Assembly: GCA_949825045.1 (NCBI GenBank)
Contig: OX463836.1
Location: 9,317,829 to 9,381,828, forward strand
Reading direction: 5' to 3'
Source of the DNA: Argyresthia goedartella
Lineage: Eukaryota > Arthropoda > Insecta > Lepidoptera > Argyresthiidae
Length of the DNA: 64,000 nucleotides
A program made the translations under genes and the position numbers. The notes beneath the pieces were generated by a model. The model made no database searches. It was not told the DNA's origin and saw nothing but the letters and a program-made list of their open reading frames with translations. Below are positions 21,711 to 31,463 of the stretch, in pieces. How positions within the stretch are numbered: position 1 is the stretch's first letter; each line of letters opens with the position of its first letter.

Positions 21711-22225
21711 ATTTTACTCAGTTATATTAACAAATAATGTTGCTGAACACAACACTGCTGTTTTAATAAAAGTAACCGAATGTTTGTGGTAACTCCAACT
21801 TGGGAGTACATGTTGCAACATCAAATAACATCGTTGGATTCATCTTTGTTAAATTTAGTAGATTTGATGATTTATTGTATGAATGAACCTTGATAAAAAT
21901 AAACAATTATTAAAGGAGTACTAAACAGCAATGCTTCAGTATTTATCAAGAATAAACTTAATTCGAATTAACTATTTTACTCAGTAACATTAACACATAT
22001 TTTTTCCTGAACATAAAACTGCTGTTTAAATAGAAGTAATCAAATTTTTGGGTTAATTCCAACTTGGGAGTATATGTTGCAACAGCAAATAACATTGTTG
22101 GATTCATCTTTGTTAAATATAGTAGATTTGACGACTATGAATGCCCTCCATAAAAATAAACAATTATTAAAGGTTAGCTGAACAGCAATGACTCGGTATT
22201 TATTAAGAATAAACTATTCGAATTG
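21711..22225 (+). repeat. Tandem repeat, two 263-bp units
   Basis: Unit 1 starts at 21711 and unit 2 at 21974 (both ATTTTACTCAGT...). They share TTCCAACTTGGGAGTA-like and GTTGCAAC(A)..CAAATAACAT blocks. A partial third copy lies at 14185-14285. Non-coding and AT-rich. Confidence 0.8.
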
Positions 22226-22254
22226 ACACTAATATTATTAATAAAATTTATTAT

Positions 22255-22400
22255 ATGTCCGGAAAGAGGTCAAGTAAGTTTTATATAAGTTTATCTCGAT
22301 CTTTGTGGCTGTGTAATTTCTATGCTTAATACTCGTGGTTTCTTTGCTATGTTATGTATATAGTGACGCTTGAATAAACGCTTATCTTATCTTTTCCTTT
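22255..22400 (+). repeat. Probable LINE 3' tail
   Basis: Non-coding sequence ending in TTGAATAAACGCTTATCTTATCTT, with an AATAAA signal and a short repeated end, as in other insect LINE tails. It is followed to about 22840 by unassigned DNA with no gene. Confidence 0.4.
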
Positions 22401-22837
22401 TCCATTTTTGGGTATCAATGAGCTGCCGTAGACATTACTAATAGTCAATCTTAGAACTCTACATTGTAAAATTAACTCCACTCTCATTAGTGAACAATAT
22501 TATCGTAACGACCTGTCTAAATTAAGTGAACATTTTGTTGACACTTTTATTACACAACCCACTCATGTCAACACTACTTTCACATTCGTGAGAAAATATT
22601 TTATAATTCTTTTACATAAGTGTAAATATTTGAAGAAGTCGTAACTCGCGCAAGAGAAGTTTTGTTCCTGCCAAGGTGCTTGCCTGCCAAATACGAAGCT
22701 AGGGCCCCATTTTCTGGGGTACGGTTCTACACGGGAAGCCGGTACGGGAGCCGTTCAATTCCCGCCAAGTGAATGCTCGGGACGAAAGTCTCTATTAATT
22801 GAAACACAAGTGAAGCGAGTTGTTATAAAATATAGTT

Positions 22838-23475
22838 ACTTCAACAGACAATATTAGTTATTCTAAATACCAACACTAGTATTATGAAAGTATAATCAAC
22901 CGCTATGTTTATTTGCTTATACTAAAGCAACTTGATAAATCTAACAAATGCCTTGGTATTCCCTACCAACAGCATTGGTTATTCTAAGCACCTACACAAG
23001 TATTATCAAACTATAACAAGCAGCTAAATATAGTTGCTTCTACTAAAACAGCATGCTAAATCTTTAGTACACCCTAACATTAGCTATCGTTACTTTAACA
23101 GACAATATTGGTTATTCTAAACACCAATACTAGTATTTTCAAGGTATGTCCAACAGCTATGTTTTGTTGCGTCTACTAAAGCACCTTGATAAATCTAACG
23201 AATGTATTGGTATACCCTACCATCAGCTATCATTACTTCAACAGATAAAATTGGTTATCCTTAACACCTGTACTAGTATTTTCAAAGAATAACCCACAGC
23301 TAGTTTGGTTGCTTTTACTAAAGCATCTTGCTAAATGCAAAGATTTTATTGTATGCTTTCATCAGTTCAACAGAGAATATCGGTTATTCTAAACACCTAT
23401 ACTAGTAAATTCAAACTATAAAGAACAGCTTTGTTCAGTTACTTTTAAAGAGACGCCGGGATAAATCAAACAACG
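22838..23475 (+). repeat. Satellite-like array, about 130-bp units, 4-5 copies
   Basis: The word TT(A/G)GTTATTCTAA recurs at 22855, 22975, 23108, 23251 (diverged) and 23380, giving steps of 120, 133, 143 and 129 bp. Each unit also has CACCAATACTAGTATT-like, CAGCTATGTT-like and ACTAAAGCA(A/C)CTTG(A/C)TAAAT blocks. Units differ by many substitutions, so the array is old. Non-coding. Confidence 0.85.
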
Positions 23476-23884
23476 ATTACAAACATGCTAAAAAATGTAT
23501 GGTTAATACAACCAATGTGAAATTTGTTAAATTTACCAAGTGTTATTTGTAAAGACATTTACTAAATAAAACTTGTTTGTTGCGAATGCGAAATGCGAAT
23601 TCGTTGTCATTACAAAATATAATTGTTACTGTAATAAAAAAATGGTTGAAGTAATGAATTTATTTGAAAAGTTACGATTTTTATTTGTATCAGTGACAAA
23701 TTCTAATTTGATGCGTCAGCAAAAATCTTGATCAGCGCTATTTTGACGTGTAATATCGGTTCGTTTTCGGTTGATCCAACATGTAATTTCTTTCCGTCTA
23801 CTAAGTCACAATGAATGTATAAAGATATTATTATTGCCATAAAATACTTAAATACTATATTAAAGTAGCAACAGTTACCTCTTC

Positions 23885-25352
23885 TGCTTTAATGGTTTCA
23901 CTAGGGGTAAATCGACTACGGATGCAGGTATTACCCTTATATCTCATATTTATTCTGCATGGGAGGCCGCACAGGATGCTATCGGAGTTTTTTGCGACCT
24001 GTCGAAGGCGTTTGATTGTGTTTATTTAGACGTTAATGTTGATCATAATACGCTATTAATTAAAATAAATCATTACGGAGTTAGAAATAAAGCGTTGGAT
24101 CTACTAAGATCATACCTAAGCAATATAATTCAAAAGGCAGAAGTTAACGGCGTAAAATCTGATGGATCGGGTGTTAAAATTGGCGTTCCACAAGGTTCCA
24201 TATTAGGCCCTTTCTTATTCCTGGTATATATAAATGATCTGCCTTTCATGGTGGAGAAATAAACTGACATAGTGTTGTTTGCTGATGATACTTCAATGGT
24301 CTTCAAAATTGAAAGACAAAAAGGAGATTTTGATGATGTTAATTGTGTATTGTCTTTAACCTTGAATTGGTTCACAGTTAATAATTTATTGTTAAACGCT
24401 GGTAAAACCAAGTGAATCAAATTCTCACTTCCAAATGTCAGGCAAGTTGAGACTAGTTTAGTGTTAGAAAACAGCACGTTAGAATTAGTAAATGATACGA
24501 AGTTTCTTGGAATAACCATTGATAGCAAATTGCAGTGGGGACCCCACATAGATAAATTGGCTGGTAAATTAAGTTCTGCGGCTTACGCTGTTAGTAACAT
24601 CAGACAAAGCACGGATGTGGCTACATCTAGGCTAGTATATTTTAGTTACTTTCATAGTGTGATGTCCTATGGTATCTTGTTGTGGCGGAAAGCAGCGGAT
24701 ATTCAAACTATTTTTATTTTACAGAAAAGAGCTATTCGAGCAATTTATAATTTAAAACGAACAGACTCCTTAAGAGAGCTTTTTAAAGAAATTGACATAC
24801 TAACAGTAGCTAGTCAATTTATTTTCGAAAATATAATGTATGTACGCAAGAACCTTACAACATTTTCCAAACTTAGCGATAGCTGTAATGTTAACCTAAG
24901 AAATAATCACAGACTATGTGCGCCCCGTTTTAGACTCGCGAAGGTTAGCAATTCTTTCACGGGTCAGTGAATTCTCTACTACAAAAAGATACCTCTGGAG
25001 ATTTTGAAATTGCCATTTGAGCAATTTAAAAAGCATGTTAAAGCGACTTTGTCGAAAAGGGGATATTACAATGTTTAAGATTACTTAAATGACAGGAATG
25101 TATGGCGTTAATCTGGCTCAACAAAGACCTTGCTGTTAATAATTTTGTAATTATTTATTCCTGCTTATTAATCATAACAATTAAATTTTTCATATTTGTA
25201 TTAGTTAAGCCAACCTATTTTTAAAAGAGATCTAAAAATCAATCTGTGGGAGTTTCTACGCCCTACTTCTCCCACAGTGGTCCAATGTAGAGAAGAGGCA
25301 AAAAATGACGTTTGCTAAGTATATGTACAGTAATAAAGTACTTTGACTTTGA
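23885..25352 (+). pseudogene. LINE-E copy, 5'-truncated ORF2 with 3' UTR
   Basis: It starts inside the RT domain (NGFTRGKSTTDAG at 23890). It then shows VFCDLSKAFDCV, VPQGSILGPFLFLVYINDL, an in-frame stop at 24260, and ADDTSMVF (the catalytic ADD). After further breaks comes FLGITIDSKLQWGPHIDKL (24461-24970). The C-terminus reaches about 25075. The 3' UTR has a stem (CTGTGGGAG / CTCCCACAG) and ends at AATAAAGTACTTTGACTTTG. Same group as 1-238 and 54386-56470. Several stops make it inactive. Confidence 0.85.
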
Positions 25353-25446
25353 CTCTAACAATGGTTTCATAGGTTTTGAACTATATAACCAAGCAATAAG
25401 GTTCAAGATGGCAGGCCATTTTTATAGCCCCACAGATGAAGGGTTG

Positions 25447-25607
25447 ACGTAATTATTGGGATTCTATAAAATTGGGAGTGTTAAATTAAAATTAAACTTA
25501 AATGCAGGCGGGGCCAAGTAAATCTAATGCAGTGGGTTCAGCATGCTCTAAATTAATTTTAATTGAATACGGTAATATTATAATTTTATCGAATCTCAAT
25601 AATTCCG
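25447..25607. repeat. Palindromic MITE-like element (about 160 bp)
   Basis: Left arm AATTATTGGGATTCTATAAA and right arm ...TTATCGAATCTCAATAATT are reverse complements with few differences, as are inner TTAAATTAAAATTAA blocks. Non-coding. Confidence 0.65.
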
Positions 25608-26130
25608 TAGTGTACCTCTGGAGGGTTTATAAGATTGTATTATTAAGTCATTTATTAATATTATAGTTCTTTTAAAATATAAAACCTGTAGAAATAAAGG
25701 GGCCCATTAATGTCCCCACCGAGGGCCACAGGCCTTTACCCGTATACGAGTATTAAGTATAGGTATTTTTTGTTATATATATAACTTACCTCATTGTCCA
25801 GGGTAGAATTAGTGCGCGTTTCGCTGTTTTGACCTGTAAATAAAGTAAATATCAAAAATAAACTATTTTGTGTACCTATGTGAACCTTGGCAAGAAATGC
25901 TAGAAGAAAATGGGAACAAAATTAAGTGACATATTATATGACTGTTGCGTGTTGTAGGACGAATTAAACAGAACACGCAGTAGTTACGTACAAGTTTGTA
26001 AATATTGCCACCAATTATTATCTAGCATTTCTTGCCATTGCTAACTATACACACTTATTTATAGTGGTTACGAATATATATATATATATATATGGTATAT
26101 AAATAAAAAATAATCATTAGAAGCAGAAAT
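25608..26130. other. No gene seen; (TA)n microsatellite
   Basis: Apart from the exon-like block at 25790-25833 there is only AT-rich DNA with an (AT)n run at about 26073-26093. Confidence 0.5.
25790..25833 (-). other. Candidate host exon (44 nt)
   Basis: On the minus strand a pyrimidine-rich tract and TTTACAG precede 44 open nucleotides, which end at a strong donor (GAG|GTAAGT). Read with the one base left over from the exon at 56694-57144, it encodes GQNSETRTNSTLDNE and ends in phase 0, the phase needed by the exon at 12761-12829. This three-way phase fit is the main reason to take it seriously. Confidence 0.4.
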
Positions 26131-26210
26131 TTAAAAAACCGCTCAAGTGCGAGTAGGACGTGGGACCCGAACACGAAGGGATCGATTGTTCACGGAAAAA
26201 CGTAAAACGA
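26130..26210 (+). repeat. Head fragment of a lepidopteran dispersed repeat
   Basis: AAAACCGCTCAAGTGCGAGT... resembles the head of the copy at 26538, but diverges after about 60 bp. Confidence 0.6.
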
Positions 26211-26537
26211 CAGGCTTTTTCACGAGTATACCTTTTTAACTTTTTATAACAAGTTATTAAGGACTACATTCAAGGCATCGAAATATTGAAAAAGAGTTTT
26301 GTGTATGTATGTATTGAACTAGGTTAACGAAACTCTTTGCTCATTGAAACCGGAGGTGGATATAAATTGGGTAAGTTATTTACAGGAATGAAATCAAATA
26401 TGATAAAAAACTTAATAATATTGATTATAAATCGAATGAGCAATTTGTATATGACAAATAATTAAGCACAAAACTGCAAATAAAAAATCTTTTCCGATAA
26501 GATCGGGAGAGTCCAGTTTTCACCGATAGACATATTA

Positions 26538-26750
26538 AAAATAAAACCGGTCAAGTGCGAGTCTAAATCGCGCACGAAGGGTTCCGTACCACCGTTCAAT
26601 GGAAGCGATGGTGTGGAGTGAATAGTTTGGAATTTACACAGCAAAATATTGTTTACAAAGTTATTGGTGCGGTTACTTTCACACTCCATCTACGTAACCA
26701 GGTGCATCCATAAGTTTGTATGTGGTATTGAAAGAATTGTTGTATGGGAG
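26538..26750 (+). mobile_element. Lepidopteran dispersed repeat, left half
   Basis: It starts AAAACCGGTCAAGTGCGAGT and passes through GAAGGGTTCCGTACC. It is cut at 26750 by the BEL/Pao element and resumes at 35266. The two halves add up to about 430 bp. I know this head and tail as a very common non-coding repeat of moth and butterfly genomes; it encodes nothing here. Confidence 0.75.
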
Positions 26751-27028
26751 TGTACAAGCCAACCTTGTACAATGCGAACGCGGCATTTATCAGCACGTTC
26801 TAATTTCTATATAATGGTATTTTAACTATTAACATGTTGCAGTTCTACTTACTTATTCGCCGTAGCACCTAAATCTAAGCCACAACAGACTATTTTTAGA
26901 GTGTATTTCATTATTATAAAAGTAAAGTGTTTTCATCTATACAAGGAGACTCTTTAAACTTCCAACTGACAACTTAGCTAACCCTGAGTTGTATGTAAGG
27001 CTGTGTGGATCCCACCAAAGACCATACA
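26751..27028 (+). repeat. 5' LTR of the BEL/Pao element
   Basis: 278 bp, TGTACAAGCC...ACCATACA. A TATA-like CTATATAATGG lies at about 26807-26817. Identical to the 3' LTR except at 26836. Confidence 0.95.
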
Positions 27029-27034
27029 TCTTTT

Positions 27035-27052
27035 TGGTCCTTCGAACCGGAT
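27035..27052 (+). other. Primer-binding site, probably tRNA-Tyr
   Basis: TGGTCCTTCGAACCGGAT starts 6 nt after the LTR. Its complement would be a tRNA end with acceptor strand TCGAAGG, discriminator A and CCA. That pairs with the CCTTCGA 5' end typical of animal tRNA-Tyr. The tRNA assignment is from general knowledge of tRNA-Tyr, not a search. Confidence 0.7.
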
Positions 27053-27495
27053 CGGTTCTTCAGAAAACTCTGTGATTGGAGTGTTAGTGTTGGGCAACTG
27101 TGACGGAAGCGGCAGCGAGCAGGAAGGCACACCGGAACGTGATTGTACGCACTGAGCACGGACCTGATCACATGAACCACCGACAGGCAGTGTATCCCGA
27201 CCACTGTATCTATCAAGAATAACATACTAACGGCATAGCAGCTCACGCAGAATAGAACTGTCCTCCACTGCAGGGAGTAATCAACTGAAGACAACAAGTC
27301 TTACGCAACAAACGCACTGACGCCGGCCGTAGCCGAGTGTATGAAGGCAAGAGCAGCCTCATCTTACTGACACCTGAACCCACAAATCTGGTGTATAAAG
27401 ACAAGAAAAGTCTTATTCTACTCGTACAGCATCAATCTACAAGATCGGTCGAAATTGGTTTATGAACTGAAGAAACTACACATACAAGCACAAAA

Positions 27496-30400
27496 ATGAT
27501 CGGAAAAATCATCGAACTTCAGCTCATATCCTTCGAAAGTATAAAATCGATATGTACCAACTTCAAGAAGGATGGGGCAGATCGCAAAACTCTTGAGTAC
27601 CTGGAAAAGCGCATCAGTGCTCTGGAGGTAAATTGGCTAGAGTTTAGCTCGAACCACAAGATACTGGCCCTAGCAGGAACAACGGACTACGACTACTTTA
27701 AGGAGGATGTGTATAACAAAACCAAAATAATGTACGAAGAAACTCTACAGATCATGGTTGACATGAAAAAAGGATTAGCCCCGACAGCCGGAGTTTCCCA
27801 GAAGGCTGTACTGGCTCCTGCGGTTCTGCGACTATCCACCGGATCACTAGCTACGCCAGGGACCTCAGGAGCAAATATGGAGGTTAACCAACAAGAACAG
27901 ACCCACGTTAAGCCCGCTGATGTTGAAAAGGACAATAAAACTGACTTACTGCGGCAACAAAGATTCAACTTCAACGCACTGAAAAGAGTTGTTTCTAATA
28001 TTCATCTTCAAGATGTGAACGAAAAGTGGGAACTAGAAGACCATCTTAAGGTATTAACGTCTAAGTGGGATGCTATCGATAAAATCCACCGGGAGATAGA
28101 ATACCTGCTTCAAGTCTCCAACTCGGATTACGCCATTGAGTATAACGAATGGGAAGAAACTTACGATCGGTACAAATCTGAGATCAATAAGAAGATGTGG
28201 GCCAACATGCACTATCAGAAAAGCACGCCGAAAATGGAGTTACCAGAGTTTAACGGCGACTACATCAACTGGACATCCTTTAAAGACCTCTTTCTGGAAA
28301 CTATACATATAAACCCGCTACTTTCTAAGACGCAAAAAATGCAACATCTGAAATCAAAGGTCAAAGGAGAAGCCGAAAAGTTAATTCAACATTTGAACAT
28401 AAGTGCCGACAATTATGATTCATGCTGGGATATCATCTGCCACCGTTACGACAATAAGCGGCTGCTGTTTACATCTCACATTAATACACTTTTGAATCAA
28501 CCTACCGTCCAGAATCCTAACGCTCTCAAGATCAAGAAGCTACACGACACTACTATTGAATGCTTGAATGCGATAACGAACATCGGAATCGACATCTCGA
28601 CCTGGGACCCACTCATAGTGCACCTGATAGTACAGAAGCTAGATCCTGAAACCTACAGCGATTACATGCACAGCCTCGAGGATCCAAGAGAATTACCAGA
28701 CGTAGAGGCATTTGTAAAATTCCTAGAGTCTTCTTTCATGGCTTTAGAGACCCTTAACCCTGCGAAATCTGGAACTCAAGGAAATTCGCATACTCGAAAG
28801 GAAAATAATTTCGCCGATCAAAGGTCGACTAATTATAACAAGTCTGTGAAGTGGACAAAGACCTACCATACGACGATTCGAAACTGTCCACTCTGCAAAA
28901 GCGAGCACGTGTTGATGAACTGCCCTACGTTTGCTGACATGAGTATTGAGGCACGGAATGCGGCAGTCAAGCAAACGCACGTATGCAAAAACTGCCTATT
29001 CAGTCACGAAGGTCGAAAGTGTGACTCAAATAAAACGTGCAAGATATGTAAAAGATTTCATCACACGTCCCTGCATAATCCGGATATCAAGAGAAGGATA
29101 ACCCGGAATCCTACTACAACCCAGAAGAGCAATCACGTAAATGGAAAAAGAGAAGTGCTTCTGACCACAGTACAACTAATGGCAAAGGATGTAACCGGGA
29201 ATCATGTTGTATTGAGAGGATTGCTCGATCAAGGATCACAAGTTAACCTCATTACGGAGAACGCAGCCCAGCTCTTAAAGGTACCCAGGGAACGCTACAG
29301 CGCGGCTATTTCCGGGATCGGATCATCACCCGAGTCCAGTAAGGGACGTGTGAAAATTGAGTGCAAGTCTTTAAACTCAAACTTCACCTTCAAAATCGAG
29401 GCACTCGTTATGAGAAAATTGATGAACGATCTACCGAACACATCGGTTGACAGGACCGACTGGCGCCACTTAAACAACATCAAGCTGGCTGATCCCAATT
29501 GCCATCAACCAGGCCGTATCGACATGCTACTGGGGGCCGAAGTATATGCAGATATCATCATGGACGGACTTCTTAAACAAAATCAACAATCACCGGTTGC
29601 TCAACAAACAAAACTGGGTTGGATCTTAAGCGGTAATACGAAGACTTACAATTGCTGTGTAAAGCTGAACGACATCGAAGACTTATCCCGCTTCTGGGAA
29701 ATTGAAGATATTACCACAGAAGAACAGTCAAGAGACGACTTTTGTGAAAAATACTACAAGCAAACTACAAAACGACTGCCAGACGGTAGATACGTTGTGA
29801 AGATGCCTCTCAAGGAGGACATCTCGACTAAATTGGGATACTCAAGAACCCAAGCAATGTCACAATTTTTTCAACTAGAGAAGAAAATGGCGAGACAGGA
29901 AAAACTTGCTGTCCAATACAAACTCTTCATAAAGGAGTACACCGATCTCGGTCACATGAAACCGTCAACAACAACCACTCACAACTCGACGGCGCTTCAA
30001 TCATACCTCCCCCATCACGGTGTTATTCGAGAAGATTCCGCGACAACTAAACTTAGAGTTGTCTTCAACGCTTCAATGAAAACAGACACGAAGTACAGTC
30101 TGAATGATTGCATGGAATGTGGACCAAACCTTCAAAAAGATATTTTGACCCTTATCATCAAATGGCGTACCTATCGTTATGCTTTAACTGCCGACATCGA
30201 GAAAATGTACCGCCAAATTCTAATTGATGAAGAACAACAAAGCCTACAAAAAATCATATGGAGGGAGTCCCCGCATTTACCATTACAAGAAATGCAACTG
30301 TGCACCATATGGTATGGGACAAAAGCGGCCCCATTCTTGGCCATGCGAACTTTACAACAATTGGCTCAAGACGAAGGACATGCATACCCACTAGCCGACA

Positions 30401-31443
30401 AGGCGCTCCGAAGCGAGAATTACATGGATGACCTAATTTGCGGAGAAAACACCTTAGAAAAAGCCGAGGCGCTACAAGTCCAACTCAGCAAACTTTTAAA
30501 AAAGGGAGGATTTATACTGAAGAAATGGGCCTCCAACGAGTCCTCAATCCTGAAAGATCTTCCAGAAAATTATAAACACCCCCACGTTACCATCGACCTT
30601 AAACAAAAAGAAGCAATGAAAGCTCTGGGTCTTAGGTGGAATACGAAGACGGATGTATTCTGTTTTCACTGGGAATCAACCGACAGAAAAGGAAAGATGA
30701 CTAAACGAACATTATTATCCGATATCAGCAAGATATACGATCCCCTTGGATGGATCGCACCTGTAGTCATAAAAACAAAAATATTGTTTCAAACCCTGTG
30801 GCTGACAAAAATGTCCTGGGATGACAAGCTGCCTCTTGAAATCACTAAAGAATGGGAGCAGTTACGCGGCGATATACTGAACATAAACAACGTCACTTTA
30901 CCAAGGTGGATATCGTATACGTCACACAACATACGTTTGGACGGATTTTGCGACGCCAGCGAAAAGGCATTCGGTTGTGTGATTTATACCACAACGGACG
31001 GCGAGTGCGGACAGCGAAAAGTAACGCTACTGGCAGCAAAAACAAAAGTAGCTCCAATCAAGAAAAAGCTGACATTACCAAGGCTAGAACTGGAGGGGGC
31101 TGTTCTACTATGCAGATTAATGGAGAAAGTGACCAACGCCTTATCAGAGTTTCCAACGACGGTCCACTTCTGGACTGACTCACAAGTAGTCTTAGCGTGG
31201 CTACGAGGAGATTGTTCTCGATGGGACAAGTATGTGGCGAACAGGGCGTCATATATTAACAACACGTTCCCGCAAGGAAACTGGCATTACGTCAAGACCG
31301 GCGAAAACCCCGCTGACTGCGCTTCAAGAGGCCTTCTCCCCAGCCAACTTACCAAGCATACGCTTTGGTGGATCGGACCTGAATGGTTAACAACCACAAA
31401 TGATCTACATGACGACATAAAACCTGACATCACACATGCATAA
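27496..31443 (+). CDS. BEL/Pao gag-protease-reverse transcriptase-RNase H polyprotein
   Basis: 1315 residues from ATG 27496 to TAA 31441, with no internal break. Domains in order: an N-terminal helical gag region, then the gag core with LPEFNGDYINWTSFKDLF (about residues 250-265). Next come a Cys/His-rich zinc region (about 465-530, several C-x2-C and a C-x2-C...H pair) and an aspartic protease with LLDQGSQVNL (about 575). The RT has TADIEKMYRQI (about 897) and the YMDDL catalytic box (about 977). An RNase H-like part has DGFCDASEKAFG (about 1147). Gag packages the RNA; the rest copies it to DNA. In BEL/Pao elements one ORF normally continues into integrase; here it stops before it. Confidence 0.95.
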   Translation: MIGKIIELQLISFESIKSICTNFKKDGADRKTLEYLEKRISALEVNWLEFSSNHKILALAGTTDYDYFKEDVYNKTKIMYEETLQIMVDMKKGLAPTAGVSQKAVLAPAVLRLSTGSLATPGTSGANMEVNQQEQTHVKPADVEKDNKTDLLRQQRFNFNALKRVVSNIHLQDVNEKWELEDHLKVLTSKWDAIDKIHREIEYLLQVSNSDYAIEYNEWEETYDRYKSEINKKMWANMHYQKSTPKMELPEFNGDYINWTSFKDLFLETIHINPLLSKTQKMQHLKSKVKGEAEKLIQHLNISADNYDSCWDIICHRYDNKRLLFTSHINTLLNQPTVQNPNALKIKKLHDTTIECLNAITNIGIDISTWDPLIVHLIVQKLDPETYSDYMHSLEDPRELPDVEAFVKFLESSFMALETLNPAKSGTQGNSHTRKENNFADQRSTNYNKSVKWTKTYHTTIRNCPLCKSEHVLMNCPTFADMSIEARNAAVKQTHVCKNCLFSHEGRKCDSNKTCKICKRFHHTSLHNPDIKRRITRNPTTTQKSNHVNGKREVLLTTVQLMAKDVTGNHVVLRGLLDQGSQVNLITENAAQLLKVPRERYSAAISGIGSSPESSKGRVKIECKSLNSNFTFKIEALVMRKLMNDLPNTSVDRTDWRHLNNIKLADPNCHQPGRIDMLLGAEVYADIIMDGLLKQNQQSPVAQQTKLGWILSGNTKTYNCCVKLNDIEDLSRFWEIEDITTEEQSRDDFCEKYYKQTTKRLPDGRYVVKMPLKEDISTKLGYSRTQAMSQFFQLEKKMARQEKLAVQYKLFIKEYTDLGHMKPSTTTTHNSTALQSYLPHHGVIREDSATTKLRVVFNASMKTDTKYSLNDCMECGPNLQKDILTLIIKWRTYRYALTADIEKMYRQILIDEEQQSLQKIIWRESPHLPLQEMQLCTIWYGTKAAPFLAMRTLQQLAQDEGHAYPLADKALRSENYMDDLICGENTLEKAEALQVQLSKLLKKGGFILKKWASNESSILKDLPENYKHPHVTIDLKQKEAMKALGLRWNTKTDVFCFHWESTDRKGKMTKRTLLSDISKIYDPLGWIAPVVIKTKILFQTLWLTKMSWDDKLPLEITKEWEQLRGDILNINNVTLPRWISYTSHNIRLDGFCDASEKAFGCVIYTTTDGECGQRKVTLLAAKTKVAPIKKKLTLPRLELEGAVLLCRLMEKVTNALSEFPTTVHFWTDSQVVLAWLRGDCSRWDKYVANRASYINNTFPQGNWHYVKTGENPADCASRGLLPSQLTKHTLWWIGPEWLTTTNDLHDDIKPDITHA

Positions 31444-31463
31444 GCTGTGACGAAAAACGCTGA

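Noticed and set aside
22838..23475. A CRISPR-like array
   Set aside because: The units are about 130 bp, diverged along their whole length, with no constant short repeat plus unique spacers, and the DNA is eukaryotic.
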